Origin: Deltaproteobacteria bacterium
Lineage (GTDB): Bacteria; Desulfobacterota; Deferrimicrobia; Deferrimicrobiales; Deferrimicrobiaceae
Length of the DNA stretch: 40,760 bases
Assembly (NCBI GenBank): GCA_021824125.1
Contig: JAKALO010000008.1
Coordinates: 1-40,760 of the forward strand
Direction: 5' to 3'
Within the stretch, counting starts at the first letter, position 1. Each line of letters opens with the position of its first letter. The notes under the pieces are model-generated. The model was not told where the DNA came from. It made no database searches and saw nothing but the letters and a program-made list of their open reading frames with translations. Shown here one piece after another: positions 18,892 to 26,721 of the stretch. Position numbers and translations under genes: made by a program.

Positions 18892-21243
18892 TTGGTCGCG
18901 GTGCTTTTAGGTTCGACATTTCTCCTGTTTCTGGCGGCGTTTCTGTCGATCCGCTTCGTCCGGTTGCAACGCCTGGGGCGTCCCTGGCTCCTGGTGTCCC
19001 TCGCGCTCCTCCTGATGGGGGGGCTCCGCCTTTTCACCCTGTTCGCCGGCATCGGCGAAACCGGTACCTGGATGCTCGACCCCACCCTTGAGACGATCAC
19101 GCTGGGGATTTCCGTTTTGCTTGCATCCGGCTTCGCGCTGACGGAGAGATGGTTCCTCCTTAAAGAGAGGCTCGAGGGGCGGTTCGGCCTCATAACCGAG
19201 GTGGACCGCCAGCTGATCGGCGTTCTGGAGGAGGAACGGATCCTTTCGATCGTGTGCGAGGTGCTTTCGCGTCGGAAAGGGTATCGCCTCGCGTGGATAG
19301 CCGCCGGGGAACCGGACGGCTCGGTCCGTGTCGTGAAGCACGCCGGCGAGGGGGACGGGTTCCCGGCGGGCGCCGGGATCCGGTGGGACGATTCACCCGG
19401 GGGGCGGGGTCCTACCGGCATCGCGCTCCGCACGGGGGTTCCCTGCGTGGTGAACCGTGTGGGGGAGGACCCTCGGATGGCCCCCTGGGGAAAGGTCCTT
19501 TCGGGGATCGGAATCCGGAGCGCCGCGTCCGTGCGCATCGAGCCCAACGGGCAGCATCCTTTCGCGCTGACCGTTTACGCCGACAGCCGGTCCGAGTTCG
19601 ACCGCGTCGAAATGCAGTCGATCTCCGCCCTGGCCCACAGGATCGGGGTCGCCATCCAGAGCGCGAGGCGCCACGTGTTCTTCGTCTGCGCGAAAGCGGC
19701 GTACGACGACCTTCTGAAGAACCAGCGGGACGGCGTGATCCTCGTGCGCGGGGAGAAAATCGTGCGGGCCAACCCAGCCGCCGCGGCGATGCTGGGATTC
19801 CCCGAAACGGAGAACCTCTTCGGGCGTGACCCCGCGATGATCCTCGAGAATCCGGAACGGGATCCCATGCTGAGGGAGTTCCTGAGGTCCGGAGGCGACG
19901 CGGGCGGAGGGCACCTTTCCGAGGCCGGAATCGTTCGCAGTGACGGGTCGGCCTTCACCGGGGAGATCTCCATCAACTGGCTTCCCAGGGAAAGCGGGAA
20001 GGCGATGTGGACGCCCAGGCTCACGGGCCCGCTCGGGATGATCATCCTCAGGGACATCTCGGAGAAGACGCGCCTGGAAAGGCAGATCATCGAAATGCAG
20101 AAGATGGAGGCGGTGGGCACCCTCGCCGGCGGTATAGCTCACGATTTCAACAACATACTGACCGGGATCCTCGGCAACCTCGATCTTGCGCAGAATGCAA
20201 TCCCGCCGGCCTCCCCTGCATGGATGCCGGTCAAGGAATCGATCCGGGCCTCGGAGCGGGCCGCCCACATGGTCCGGCAGCTCCTCGATTTTTCCAGGCG
20301 CTCGCCGTCGACGCGCAAGTCTCTCGATCTCCGTAAGGTGACCCGGGAGGTCGCGGACCTGTTCTCGCAGACCATCGACAAGCGGATCGGCGTGGAGACC
20401 GTTTCCGACGACGAAATATGGCTCGCTTCGGCCGACCCGAACCAGATGCACCAGGTGGTGATGAACCTGTGCGTGAACGCCAGGGACGCGATAATGGAGC
20501 GCCTTGAGGGGAGATCTGTCCCCGGCATCCCGGAGGGCGGTTTCCGGATCCGGCTGATCGTCCGGAACGCCAGCGTCGGGGAGGATTATTGCCGGAAGTA
20601 CCCGTACGCCCGGCGGGGGGAATTCGTCGTCGTGTCTATCTCCGATAACGGGGCGGGGATGGACGAGGCGACGCGGCAGAGGATCTTCGAGCCGTTCTTT
20701 ACCACGAAAAAACTGGGGAGGGGGACCGGGCTGGGTTTGTCAACCGTGTACGGGATCATAAAGCAGCACGAGGGCTGGATCAACCTGGAAAGCCGCCCCG
20801 GTGAGGGGACGACGTTTCGCACGTACCTGCCGAGGGCGGACATGGGGGCGGAGGAGGAGTCGCAGGGACCCGAGGCAACCCGTCCGAAACCGGGGAAAGA
20901 GACGATCCTCCTGGTGGACGACGAGGAGATTATCAGGTCGGTCTGCCAGCAGATCCTCGAACTCCAGGGCTATTCCGTCATAACCGCGTCCGACGGGCAG
21001 GAGGCGATCGACCTCTACCTGCGGGAACGCGAGAGGATCGACATCGTCATCCTGGACATGACGATGCCCTCCATGTCCGGGGCCGATGTCCTGACGCGGA
21101 TCCGCACCCTCAACCCGCACGCCAGGGTCATACTCTCGAGCGGCTACCAGACCGGGGAGCACCACCTCGCCTCGGCGTTCCTCCCGAAGCCCTACCGGGC
21201 CGAGGACCTCGCGCGCATCGTGCGGGAAGTCCTCGACCAATAA
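18892..21243 (+). CDS. Membrane hybrid kinase TM-GAF-PAS-HisKA-HATPase-REC, 783 aa
   Basis: TTG 18892 is preceded by GGAGGGG. Three hydrophobic segments (about 4-21, 31-53, 66-86) anchor the protein with almost no periplasmic part. A GAF domain (about 100-260), PAS (about 270-395), HisKA with LAGGIAHDFNNILTG (H417), an ATPase domain (GRGTGLGLSTVYGIIKQHEG) and receiver (D722 in VILDMTMPSMSG) follow. The signal is probably intracellular or membrane-borne and sensed by GAF/PAS. It lies 73 bases after the previous hybrid kinase and ends 5 bases before the convergent DUF166 gene. The two kinases share subtype, but no DNA-binding regulator is nearby to receive the phosphate. Confidence 0.9.
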   Translation: MVAVLLGSTFLLFLAAFLSIRFVRLQRLGRPWLLVSLALLLMGGLRLFTLFAGIGETGTWMLDPTLETITLGISVLLASGFALTERWFLLKERLEGRFGLITEVDRQLIGVLEEERILSIVCEVLSRRKGYRLAWIAAGEPDGSVRVVKHAGEGDGFPAGAGIRWDDSPGGRGPTGIALRTGVPCVVNRVGEDPRMAPWGKVLSGIGIRSAASVRIEPNGQHPFALTVYADSRSEFDRVEMQSISALAHRIGVAIQSARRHVFFVCAKAAYDDLLKNQRDGVILVRGEKIVRANPAAAAMLGFPETENLFGRDPAMILENPERDPMLREFLRSGGDAGGGHLSEAGIVRSDGSAFTGEISINWLPRESGKAMWTPRLTGPLGMIILRDISEKTRLERQIIEMQKMEAVGTLAGGIAHDFNNILTGILGNLDLAQNAIPPASPAWMPVKESIRASERAAHMVRQLLDFSRRSPSTRKSLDLRKVTREVADLFSQTIDKRIGVETVSDDEIWLASADPNQMHQVVMNLCVNARDAIMERLEGRSVPGIPEGGFRIRLIVRNASVGEDYCRKYPYARRGEFVVVSISDNGAGMDEATRQRIFEPFFTTKKLGRGTGLGLSTVYGIIKQHEGWINLESRPGEGTTFRTYLPRADMGAEEESQGPEATRPKPGKETILLVDDEEIIRSVCQQILELQGYSVITASDGQEAIDLYLRERERIDIVILDMTMPSMSGADVLTRIRTLNPHARVILSSGYQTGEHHLASAFLPKPYRAEDLARIVREVLDQ

Positions 21244-21248
21244 ACCCG

Positions 21249-21926
21249 TTACTCCTTCAATGCCGACTTGAGCGCGGCCCGCACGATGTAACCCGAAAGG
21301 TGCATGATCGTGTCCTGGAGGTCGGGGTCGATTTCCATCGAGGCGAGGCAGGGGTGATGGTGGTGCCGCAGCGCCCCGGTGTCGGGCGCCTCGGTCACCC
21401 TGGCCCCGGCGAGGATGGAGGCGACGAACTTCGCCGAGCCGCACGGCGCGTCACGCAAAACCTCGACTGACGCCACGCGGTCTCCGTCCCGCACGACGCG
21501 GAACTTCGGGCGACCGAACTTGGCCGCGAATTCGGAAAGCAGCCGGTCCGGCCCGCCGTCGAACCCGCAGAAAGGGCGGGGGAAGGCGTGCGCGACGCCC
21601 ATCGCCGCGAGACGTTTCCGGACCTGGTTCTCCAGCCCCGTCGGGCAGGCGGAGCGGTCGTCCACGGGGGCAAGGACCGCCCGGGCGCCGCACGCCTTGG
21701 CGATGTCGGGGATGAGGTCGGCGGCGCCGGGCGTCTCGTGAAGGGATACGAGGAGGTCCGCCGCGGGCAGGGAGGCGGTTAGGAATTCCCCCGGGTCGTC
21801 GATTACCATCGGCAGGCGCGCCGGGAGCCTGAGGACATCCACCGCCCATTCCACCGGGCCGTTCGAGCGGACGTTCTCCGCGACCCTTTCCCCGTATCTT
21901 CCCTGGACGGAGAACAGGATTTTCAC
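21249..21926 (-). CDS. DUF166 protein at the end of the acs operon, 225 aa
   Basis: Recognised as DUF166 (Pfam PF02593), a family best known from methanogens and anaerobes, from its blocks PRPFCGF, SVEVLRDAPCGSAKFVA and HHHHPCLASMEIDPDLQDT. Conserved-looking metal-ligand candidates are C120, C162, H188-H191 and C193; C79 and C94 also occur. Function is unknown; an old database label of thymidylate synthase should not be trusted. The GTG start overlaps the cooC stop by four bases (GTGA, 21923-21926), so it is made together with the acetyl-CoA synthase proteins. A role in CODH/ACS cofactor handling or maturation is an inference from this position and the Cys/His pattern. Confidence 0.88.
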   Translation of the reverse strand: MKILFSVQGRYGERVAENVRSNGPVEWAVDVLRLPARLPMVIDDPGEFLTASLPAADLLVSLHETPGAADLIPDIAKACGARAVLAPVDDRSACPTGLENQVRKRLAAMGVAHAFPRPFCGFDGGPDRLLSEFAAKFGRPKFRVVRDGDRVASVEVLRDAPCGSAKFVASILAGARVTEAPDTGALRHHHHPCLASMEIDPDLQDTIMHLSGYIVRAALKSALKE

Positions 21927-22675
21927 GACGGCCCCACGGAAATCAGGATCCGCGCCGCCGCTTCCGCCGCGGTCGCCGCGGGCGAACCGGCCGGCAGGTC
22001 CAGGAAGGAGCGGCCCGAGAGCTCCAACCCTGGCAGGGAAGGGTCGTGGGGGATCTCAGCAAGGAGGGGAGGCGACGACGGGGGCGGACAACCGATTCCG
22101 CCCTGCGCGGAATACGGGCGGTTCAGGAGCAGCCAGGTTCTGCCGACCGGAAGGGAAAGCTGTCCGGCCAGCTCCCGGATAGACTGCGCGGCCGACAGTC
22201 CCCTTGGCGAGGGGTCGGCGACCAGGACCAGGTGGTCGATCCGGCGGAGGTTGCGCCTGGACAGGTGCTCCATCCCTGCTTCGTTGTCAACGACAACGGC
22301 CGAATAATTCCCGGAGAGACGCAGGAGGGATCGGCGCAGGAGGTTGTTCACGTAGCAGTAGCACCCGGGCCCTTCACCGCGGCCCATCGTGACCAGGTCG
22401 ACGTCCTTGCCTTCCGCGACGCGCCGCTGGACCATCGCCTCCAGGAGCGTTTCCCGCGGGGCGGACTTTTCCCGCTCCTCCAGGAGTTCCTCACGAAGCG
22501 ATCCCAGCGGAGTGGGCATCGGGAATCCCAGGAGAAGGTGTAAATTGGAATTCGGGTCGGCGTCAACGGCGAGGACCGGCCGAACGCCCCCCGCGACGAG
22601 GGCGCGCGCAAGGAGGGCCGCGCAGGTGGTCTTGCCGACCCCTCCCTTACCGGCGACGGCGATCATACGCGTCAT
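21923..22675 (-). CDS. cooC: CooC/AcsF-type nickel-insertion ATPase, 250 aa
   Basis: A MinD/SIMIBI-class ATPase with deviant Walker A GKGGVGKTT (residues 9-17), DADPNSNLH, and the CooC hallmark CxC metal site C105-x-C107 in GEGPGCYCYVNN, which binds nickel at the dimer interface. Such proteins drive nickel insertion into CO dehydrogenase (CooC) or acetyl-CoA synthase (AcsF). Its place within an acs operon lacking a CODH gene favours acetyl-CoA synthase as client, but the two subtypes cannot be separated by eye. ATG 22675 overlaps the upstream mesB-like stop (ATGA). The C-terminal half is short of further domains and of normal length. Confidence 0.92.
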   Translation of the reverse strand: MTRMIAVAGKGGVGKTTCAALLARALVAGGVRPVLAVDADPNSNLHLLLGFPMPTPLGSLREELLEEREKSAPRETLLEAMVQRRVAEGKDVDLVTMGRGEGPGCYCYVNNLLRRSLLRLSGNYSAVVVDNEAGMEHLSRRNLRRIDHLVLVADPSPRGLSAAQSIRELAGQLSLPVGRTWLLLNRPYSAQGGIGCPPPSSPPLLAEIPHDPSLPGLELSGRSFLDLPAGSPAATAAEAAARILISVGPS

Positions 22676-23712
22676 CGGGAGACCTCGTGGCGGACGCGGA
22701 GCAGGGTGGAAAGCCTTTCCGTCAGCAGGACCGCCCGTTCCGCCTCCTCCTCGGAGAGCGTGCCCAGGCCGCAGGCCGGGGTGATGAAAGCCGCGCGGGC
22801 GACCGCCCCGCGCGGGATTCCGCGCGCCTCGAATTTTACCAGGATGTCCTCCATCCGGCCGGCCAGCGATTCGGGCGTCTCGCGGCGGATCGCCTCGGGG
22901 GAGGTGGGCACGATGCCGAAGGCCAGCTTCCCTCCGCGCCCCAGGAACCTTTTCACCTCTTCGGGGTAGAGGAGGAGGGAGTCGGCGTACTCGTAGGCGT
23001 CGAAGGAGAGGTAGCGCACGCGGCTCTCGAGGACCAGGCCCCAGTCGGTGTTCGCGCAGCAGTGTATGCCGCACAGCGCGCCCGGAAGGCCGTCGAAGAT
23101 CTCGTCGAGGGAGCCGATGACATCCTCGCGGCGTAGGGAGAGGATGGCGGAACCGACGGAGGCGAGGTACGGCTCGTCCAGCACGAGGATGACGTGGGGG
23201 GAGATGCGCGACAGCCGATCCACCTGCCATTGCGCGACCCGCAGGAGGTGTTTAACCAGGATGTCCCGCCCCACGGGGTCGTAGAAGAGCGGCCTCTTCT
23301 CCCGGTCGGTTACCATCAGCCCGAAGGAGACCGGGCCGGTGATCTGCCCCTTCACGGCGAGGCAGGGCGCCGGGTCGGCCGCGAGGAGTCGGTACAGTCC
23401 GGCCGCGCGTTCGGCGGGGATGGCGAAGCTGGAGGGGTCCTCCGAGAGGAACCGCTCGTAGAAGGCCTCCGACTCGGCGGCGGCCTTCTCCCCTGATTCC
23501 ACGAAAAGCTTTTCCCCCTCGATGGCCGCTCCCGGGAGCCCGGCCGCGTACTGGATATACATGGTTTCAAGAAAGTCCCTGCGGGGCAGCTGCGGCCAGT
23601 ACGGGACGTCGATGAAGCGTGACACCACGACGCGCACCGCCTTCTCCGTGTCGGTGTGCGGGAGGCTCCCGACTCCCGTGGCAAGAAACGGCGGGAGGTT
23701 GGCCCTGGTCAC
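22672..23712 (-). CDS. mesB: Core methionine synthase (MesB-like), MetE C-terminal fold, 346 aa
   Basis: Resembles only the catalytic C-terminal half of cobalamin-independent methionine synthase: ATGVGSLPH near the N-terminus, LDEPYL, and the zinc site H217-x-C219 (IHCCANTDW), E241 and C314 (ITPACGLGTL). H217, C219 and E241 have the same spacing as E. coli MetE H641, C643 and E665. The folate-binding N-terminal half is absent. Folate-free core synthases of the MesB family occur in bacteria with the Wood-Ljungdahl pathway and are predicted to take the methyl group from the corrinoid iron-sulfur protein. Location between the CFeSP activator and cooC fits this exactly. The GTG start overlaps the previous stop (GTGA). 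The symbol is provisional; a uroporphyrinogen-decarboxylase-type methyltransferase is the alternative. Confidence 0.8.
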   Translation of the reverse strand: MTRANLPPFLATGVGSLPHTDTEKAVRVVVSRFIDVPYWPQLPRRDFLETMYIQYAAGLPGAAIEGEKLFVESGEKAAAESEAFYERFLSEDPSSFAIPAERAAGLYRLLAADPAPCLAVKGQITGPVSFGLMVTDREKRPLFYDPVGRDILVKHLLRVAQWQVDRLSRISPHVILVLDEPYLASVGSAILSLRREDVIGSLDEIFDGLPGALCGIHCCANTDWGLVLESRVRYLSFDAYEYADSLLLYPEEVKRFLGRGGKLAFGIVPTSPEAIRRETPESLAGRMEDILVKFEARGIPRGAVARAAFITPACGLGTLSEEEAERAVLLTERLSTLLRVRHEVSR

Positions 23713-25376
23713 GCCGACTCCGGGGAAAGGCAGCGGCGGTAGGTCTCCTCGTCCGTGTGGGGGATGAACAGGGCGCGCTGGTAGAATTCCATGAAGTCCG
23801 GATCGCTCGACAGGTCGTGGTGGGAGGTCGCGGGCGCGAGCGCCGCCGCCTCCTCCCAGCGCTTCCTGTTGCGGAGCGCGCCTATCGCCCCGGCCAGAGA
23901 GGCGTTGCCCAGGGGGATGAACTTCCTCAACGGAAAGGGGGGGAACAGCCCGAGCGTCAGCGCGGACCGCAGGTCGAGGAAGTTTCCGAACCCGCCCGCG
24001 ATGAAGACCCGCTCCACGTCCGCGCGGTAGAGTCCCACCGCGGCGAGCAGGGCGTCGGCCGCGGCGCACAGCGCCGCCTTTGTCCGGAGCACGCTCTTGA
24101 GGTCCGGCGCCGCGAGGACGATCTCCGCGCCGGCAGCGCTCTCGTCCGCCCGCGCGACGAGGTATGCCTTTCCACGCCCGGTATCGCGAAAGGGGGCGCC
24201 GGCGCGCGGGACGAACCGCCCGGCGCGGTCGACGAGCCCGGCGCGGAAGAGCTCCGCGCACAGGTCCAGGATCCCCGACCCGCAGACCCCGGCGGGTTTT
24301 CCGCCGCCGATGACGGTCCACCCGGCCGCGAGGGTTTCGCGGTCGATCCGGACCGAATCGATCGCTCCGGCGCAGGCTCGCATCCCGCACGCGACCTCGC
24401 CGCCCTCGAAAGCCGGGCCGGCCGAGGAGGAGCAGGCGATCCGGAACTCGCGGTTGCCCAGCGCGACCTCGCCGTTGGTCCCCACGTCGAACAGGAGCGA
24501 AACGGCCTCTTCCCGGTGCATGCCGGAGGCCAGAATCCCGGCCACTATGTCCCCGCCCACGAATCCCCCGATGGAGGGGAAGATCCGCCACCGCGCTGAT
24601 GGGGCGGAAGCGATGCCGAGTTCCTTCCCGGACTTCGCCGGGTATTCCTTCAGCACAGGCCGGTGCGGGGGACGGCGCAACGGCGCGGGGGAGAGGCCGT
24701 AGAGGATGTGGGAGATGACGGTGTTCCCCGCGGCCGTGACCTCGACGATCTCCCCGGCCACCGGGGAAGACTCGATCAGGCCGGAGATCACCTTATCGAC
24801 GCCTTGCCGGAGAAGGCGGCGCAGGAGGGTAAAGCCGTCCGGGCTCTCCTCCCCGAAAACGATCCGCGAGATCAGGTCCTCCCCGAATACCATCTGCGGG
24901 TTGTCGGAGGACGCCCGCGCGAGCACGGTCCCGTCCCGAAGGTCGATGAGGGCGCCGGCGAGGGTGCTGGTGCCCAGGTCGAGGGCAACGCCTAGGGGGC
25001 TTCCTTTCCCGGGGACCAGGTGCAGCGGGACGAAGGGCTCGTCTTCCGCCGTTTCCCTTCCCTCGATGTACGCGGAGAGCCGGGCGGGGCGGCTCCCGGG
25101 GAGGACGGTGACCGTCACTTTCCCTGAAACGGGGACGCAGCGGCAGGCAAGGCGGACGCCGGCGCGCAGCTCTTCCTGTGAAAGCGCTCCGGGATCGTCG
25201 CCGCCCTTCGTGTCCCCGGCGACGGTTACCCTGCACTTCCCGCAACGGCCTTCCCCCCCGCAGGGGGAGAGGATCGGGATGCCGGCACGCACCGCGTGCG
25301 CGAGGATCGTCTCTCCGGCCTGGAGGGGGGCGCTCGCGTCCTCCGGCAGGAACCGGAGGCAGGGAGCGTCAGCCAT
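23709..25376 (-). CDS. acsV: Reductive activator of the corrinoid iron-sulfur protein (RACo/AcsV), 555 aa
   Basis: Uses ATP to drive reduction of inactive Co(II) CFeSP back to Co(I). An N-terminal plant-type [2Fe-2S] ferredoxin domain has C39-x5-C45-x2-C48 and C78. It is followed by a linker and an ASKHA-type ATPase domain (DUF4445) with ALDLGTSTLAGALIDL, AAGNTVISHILYG, LLFDVGTNGEVALG, AGPAFEGGEVACGMRA and VFIAGGFGNFLDL. Length is close to that of known RACo (about 630 aa) but shorter. It follows acsC, its client's large subunit, with an 8-base overlap, and precedes mesB. Similar proteins also activate methyltransferase corrinoid proteins, but the acs context settles the client. Confidence 0.92.
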   Translation of the reverse strand: MADAPCLRFLPEDASAPLQAGETILAHAVRAGIPILSPCGGEGRCGKCRVTVAGDTKGGDDPGALSQEELRAGVRLACRCVPVSGKVTVTVLPGSRPARLSAYIEGRETAEDEPFVPLHLVPGKGSPLGVALDLGTSTLAGALIDLRDGTVLARASSDNPQMVFGEDLISRIVFGEESPDGFTLLRRLLRQGVDKVISGLIESSPVAGEIVEVTAAGNTVISHILYGLSPAPLRRPPHRPVLKEYPAKSGKELGIASAPSARWRIFPSIGGFVGGDIVAGILASGMHREEAVSLLFDVGTNGEVALGNREFRIACSSSAGPAFEGGEVACGMRACAGAIDSVRIDRETLAAGWTVIGGGKPAGVCGSGILDLCAELFRAGLVDRAGRFVPRAGAPFRDTGRGKAYLVARADESAAGAEIVLAAPDLKSVLRTKAALCAAADALLAAVGLYRADVERVFIAGGFGNFLDLRSALTLGLFPPFPLRKFIPLGNASLAGAIGALRNRKRWEEAAALAPATSHHDLSSDPDFMEFYQRALFIPHTDEETYRRCLSPESA

Positions 25377-26721
25377 TGGCGGGGAGGAACGCGGCCGGCG
25401 GGAGCCGACGGAGATAGGAAGGTAGCGCGGAGGACTCCTGCGGGCCCACGAGGACGCGCCACCGGGAAAGCTCCTCGATCCTGCCCGAGAGGCGCGCCAC
25501 CATACCCGGCAGTATGAGGGTCCTGTGCTCCACCTGCCCCCCGATGCCGCCGTCCAAAAGGATTTTCGCGACGCTCTCCGCGGTGAACTTCCCCGCGGCC
25601 CACGCCGTGAGCACCGACATTCCGTCGCACTCCGCGATCAGGAGGTGCGCGGGGGTACGGGACGCCTCGATGTCGCTGCGGACCGTGAAGTAGGTCAGGG
25701 AGAAATTCGTCGTTATCAGGACCGGCGAGGAGGGAGTGGCCTTCCCTATCGCGTAGATTCCGGGCTCCACCTGGATCGGCCGCTGCGGGTCGGTGAATAT
25801 GTTCTGGCGCAGGGTAAGAATCGGGAGGAGTTCGGCCGGGTCGGCGGTGTCGAGCACGACGAGAGAGGCGTATTTCGGGACGAGGAGGCATGCCGCGGCG
25901 AACGGATTCGGGAACCCCCCGCCGAGGTCGAAGGCGGTGGGGTACGCGACCTCCCTGGCGCGGTGCGCGATCGCGAGGGTGCGGATGCATATCGAGTCAG
26001 CCACGGCCCGGCCCGCGTCTTCCGGCATTGGATCGGCGACGATCTCCTTCGCTCCCGCCGCCCGCGCCTTGGCCAGCGCGGCTTCCAGGGCATCGAGCCC
26101 CCTGGCCCTCGCGACGAGGGGCAGCCCCGCGGAGGCGGCAAGTTTCGCGCCGTCCTCGAGCTCTTCAGGCGGGGGGCAGAGCAGCGGGCGGGAGGCGCCG
26201 ACCTCTTTCACGGCCGCGGCGAGGGCGGAAGCCGGGCCCTGCAGGAGGAGCGGCTTGCCCGCCCCGGAAAGCGCGGCGGCGGCGACTCTCGCGAACCGGG
26301 CGGGGTCCGACGAGTCGCAGCGCACCGCCGCCATGTCGACGGAGATCGTCTGGCCTACGCGCTCGAAGGAGAGCGCCGTGATCCTCCGGAGCCGTTCCAC
26401 GAGCGCTTCCTCCCCGAGGGTGTCGGACACCGACGCCGCGATCGCGGTTGGGTGGTGGAAGGTCTTCTCGTGGCGGAACAGAACCACCTCGTCACCCAGG
26501 ACGACCGCTCCATCGCCCGTCCCGACCGTGACCCTCGGCAGGGGGGGGGCGGAAGCGGCGCCGAGCCTCTCCTTCGCCTCGGAGGACGCGGGAGGGCACT
26601 TCTCGATGCCGGCCTTCCCCGCGGCCATCTGCATCGCGAACGCGAGGCAGGTGGGAAGCCCGCACTCCTTGCAGTTGGTCTTCGGAAGCAGCTTGTAGAT
26701 CTCCAGGGCTGTCAGCGCCAC
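25369..26721 (-). CDS. acsC: Corrinoid iron-sulfur protein large (gamma) subunit, 450 aa
   Basis: Carries the cobamide and a [4Fe-4S] cluster and shuttles the methyl group from methyl-tetrahydrofolate to acetyl-CoA synthase. The N-terminal cluster motif is C17-x2-C20-x4-C25-x16-C42 (TNCKECGLPTC), as in Moorella AcsC. A TIM barrel (about 75-320) and C-terminal corrinoid-binding domain (about 325-450, with AECDGMSVLTAWAAGKF) follow. Start GTG 26721 overlaps acsD by 10 bases. A nine-C run on the coding strand (26541-26549) encodes part of the proline-rich linker between the cluster domain and the barrel. Confidence 0.96.
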   Translation of the reverse strand: MALTALEIYKLLPKTNCKECGLPTCLAFAMQMAAGKAGIEKCPPASSEAKERLGAASAPPLPRVTVGTGDGAVVLGDEVVLFRHEKTFHHPTAIAASVSDTLGEEALVERLRRITALSFERVGQTISVDMAAVRCDSSDPARFARVAAAALSGAGKPLLLQGPASALAAAVKEVGASRPLLCPPPEELEDGAKLAASAGLPLVARARGLDALEAALAKARAAGAKEIVADPMPEDAGRAVADSICIRTLAIAHRAREVAYPTAFDLGGGFPNPFAAACLLVPKYASLVVLDTADPAELLPILTLRQNIFTDPQRPIQVEPGIYAIGKATPSSPVLITTNFSLTYFTVRSDIEASRTPAHLLIAECDGMSVLTAWAAGKFTAESVAKILLDGGIGGQVEHRTLILPGMVARLSGRIEELSRWRVLVGPQESSALPSYLRRLPPAAFLPANG

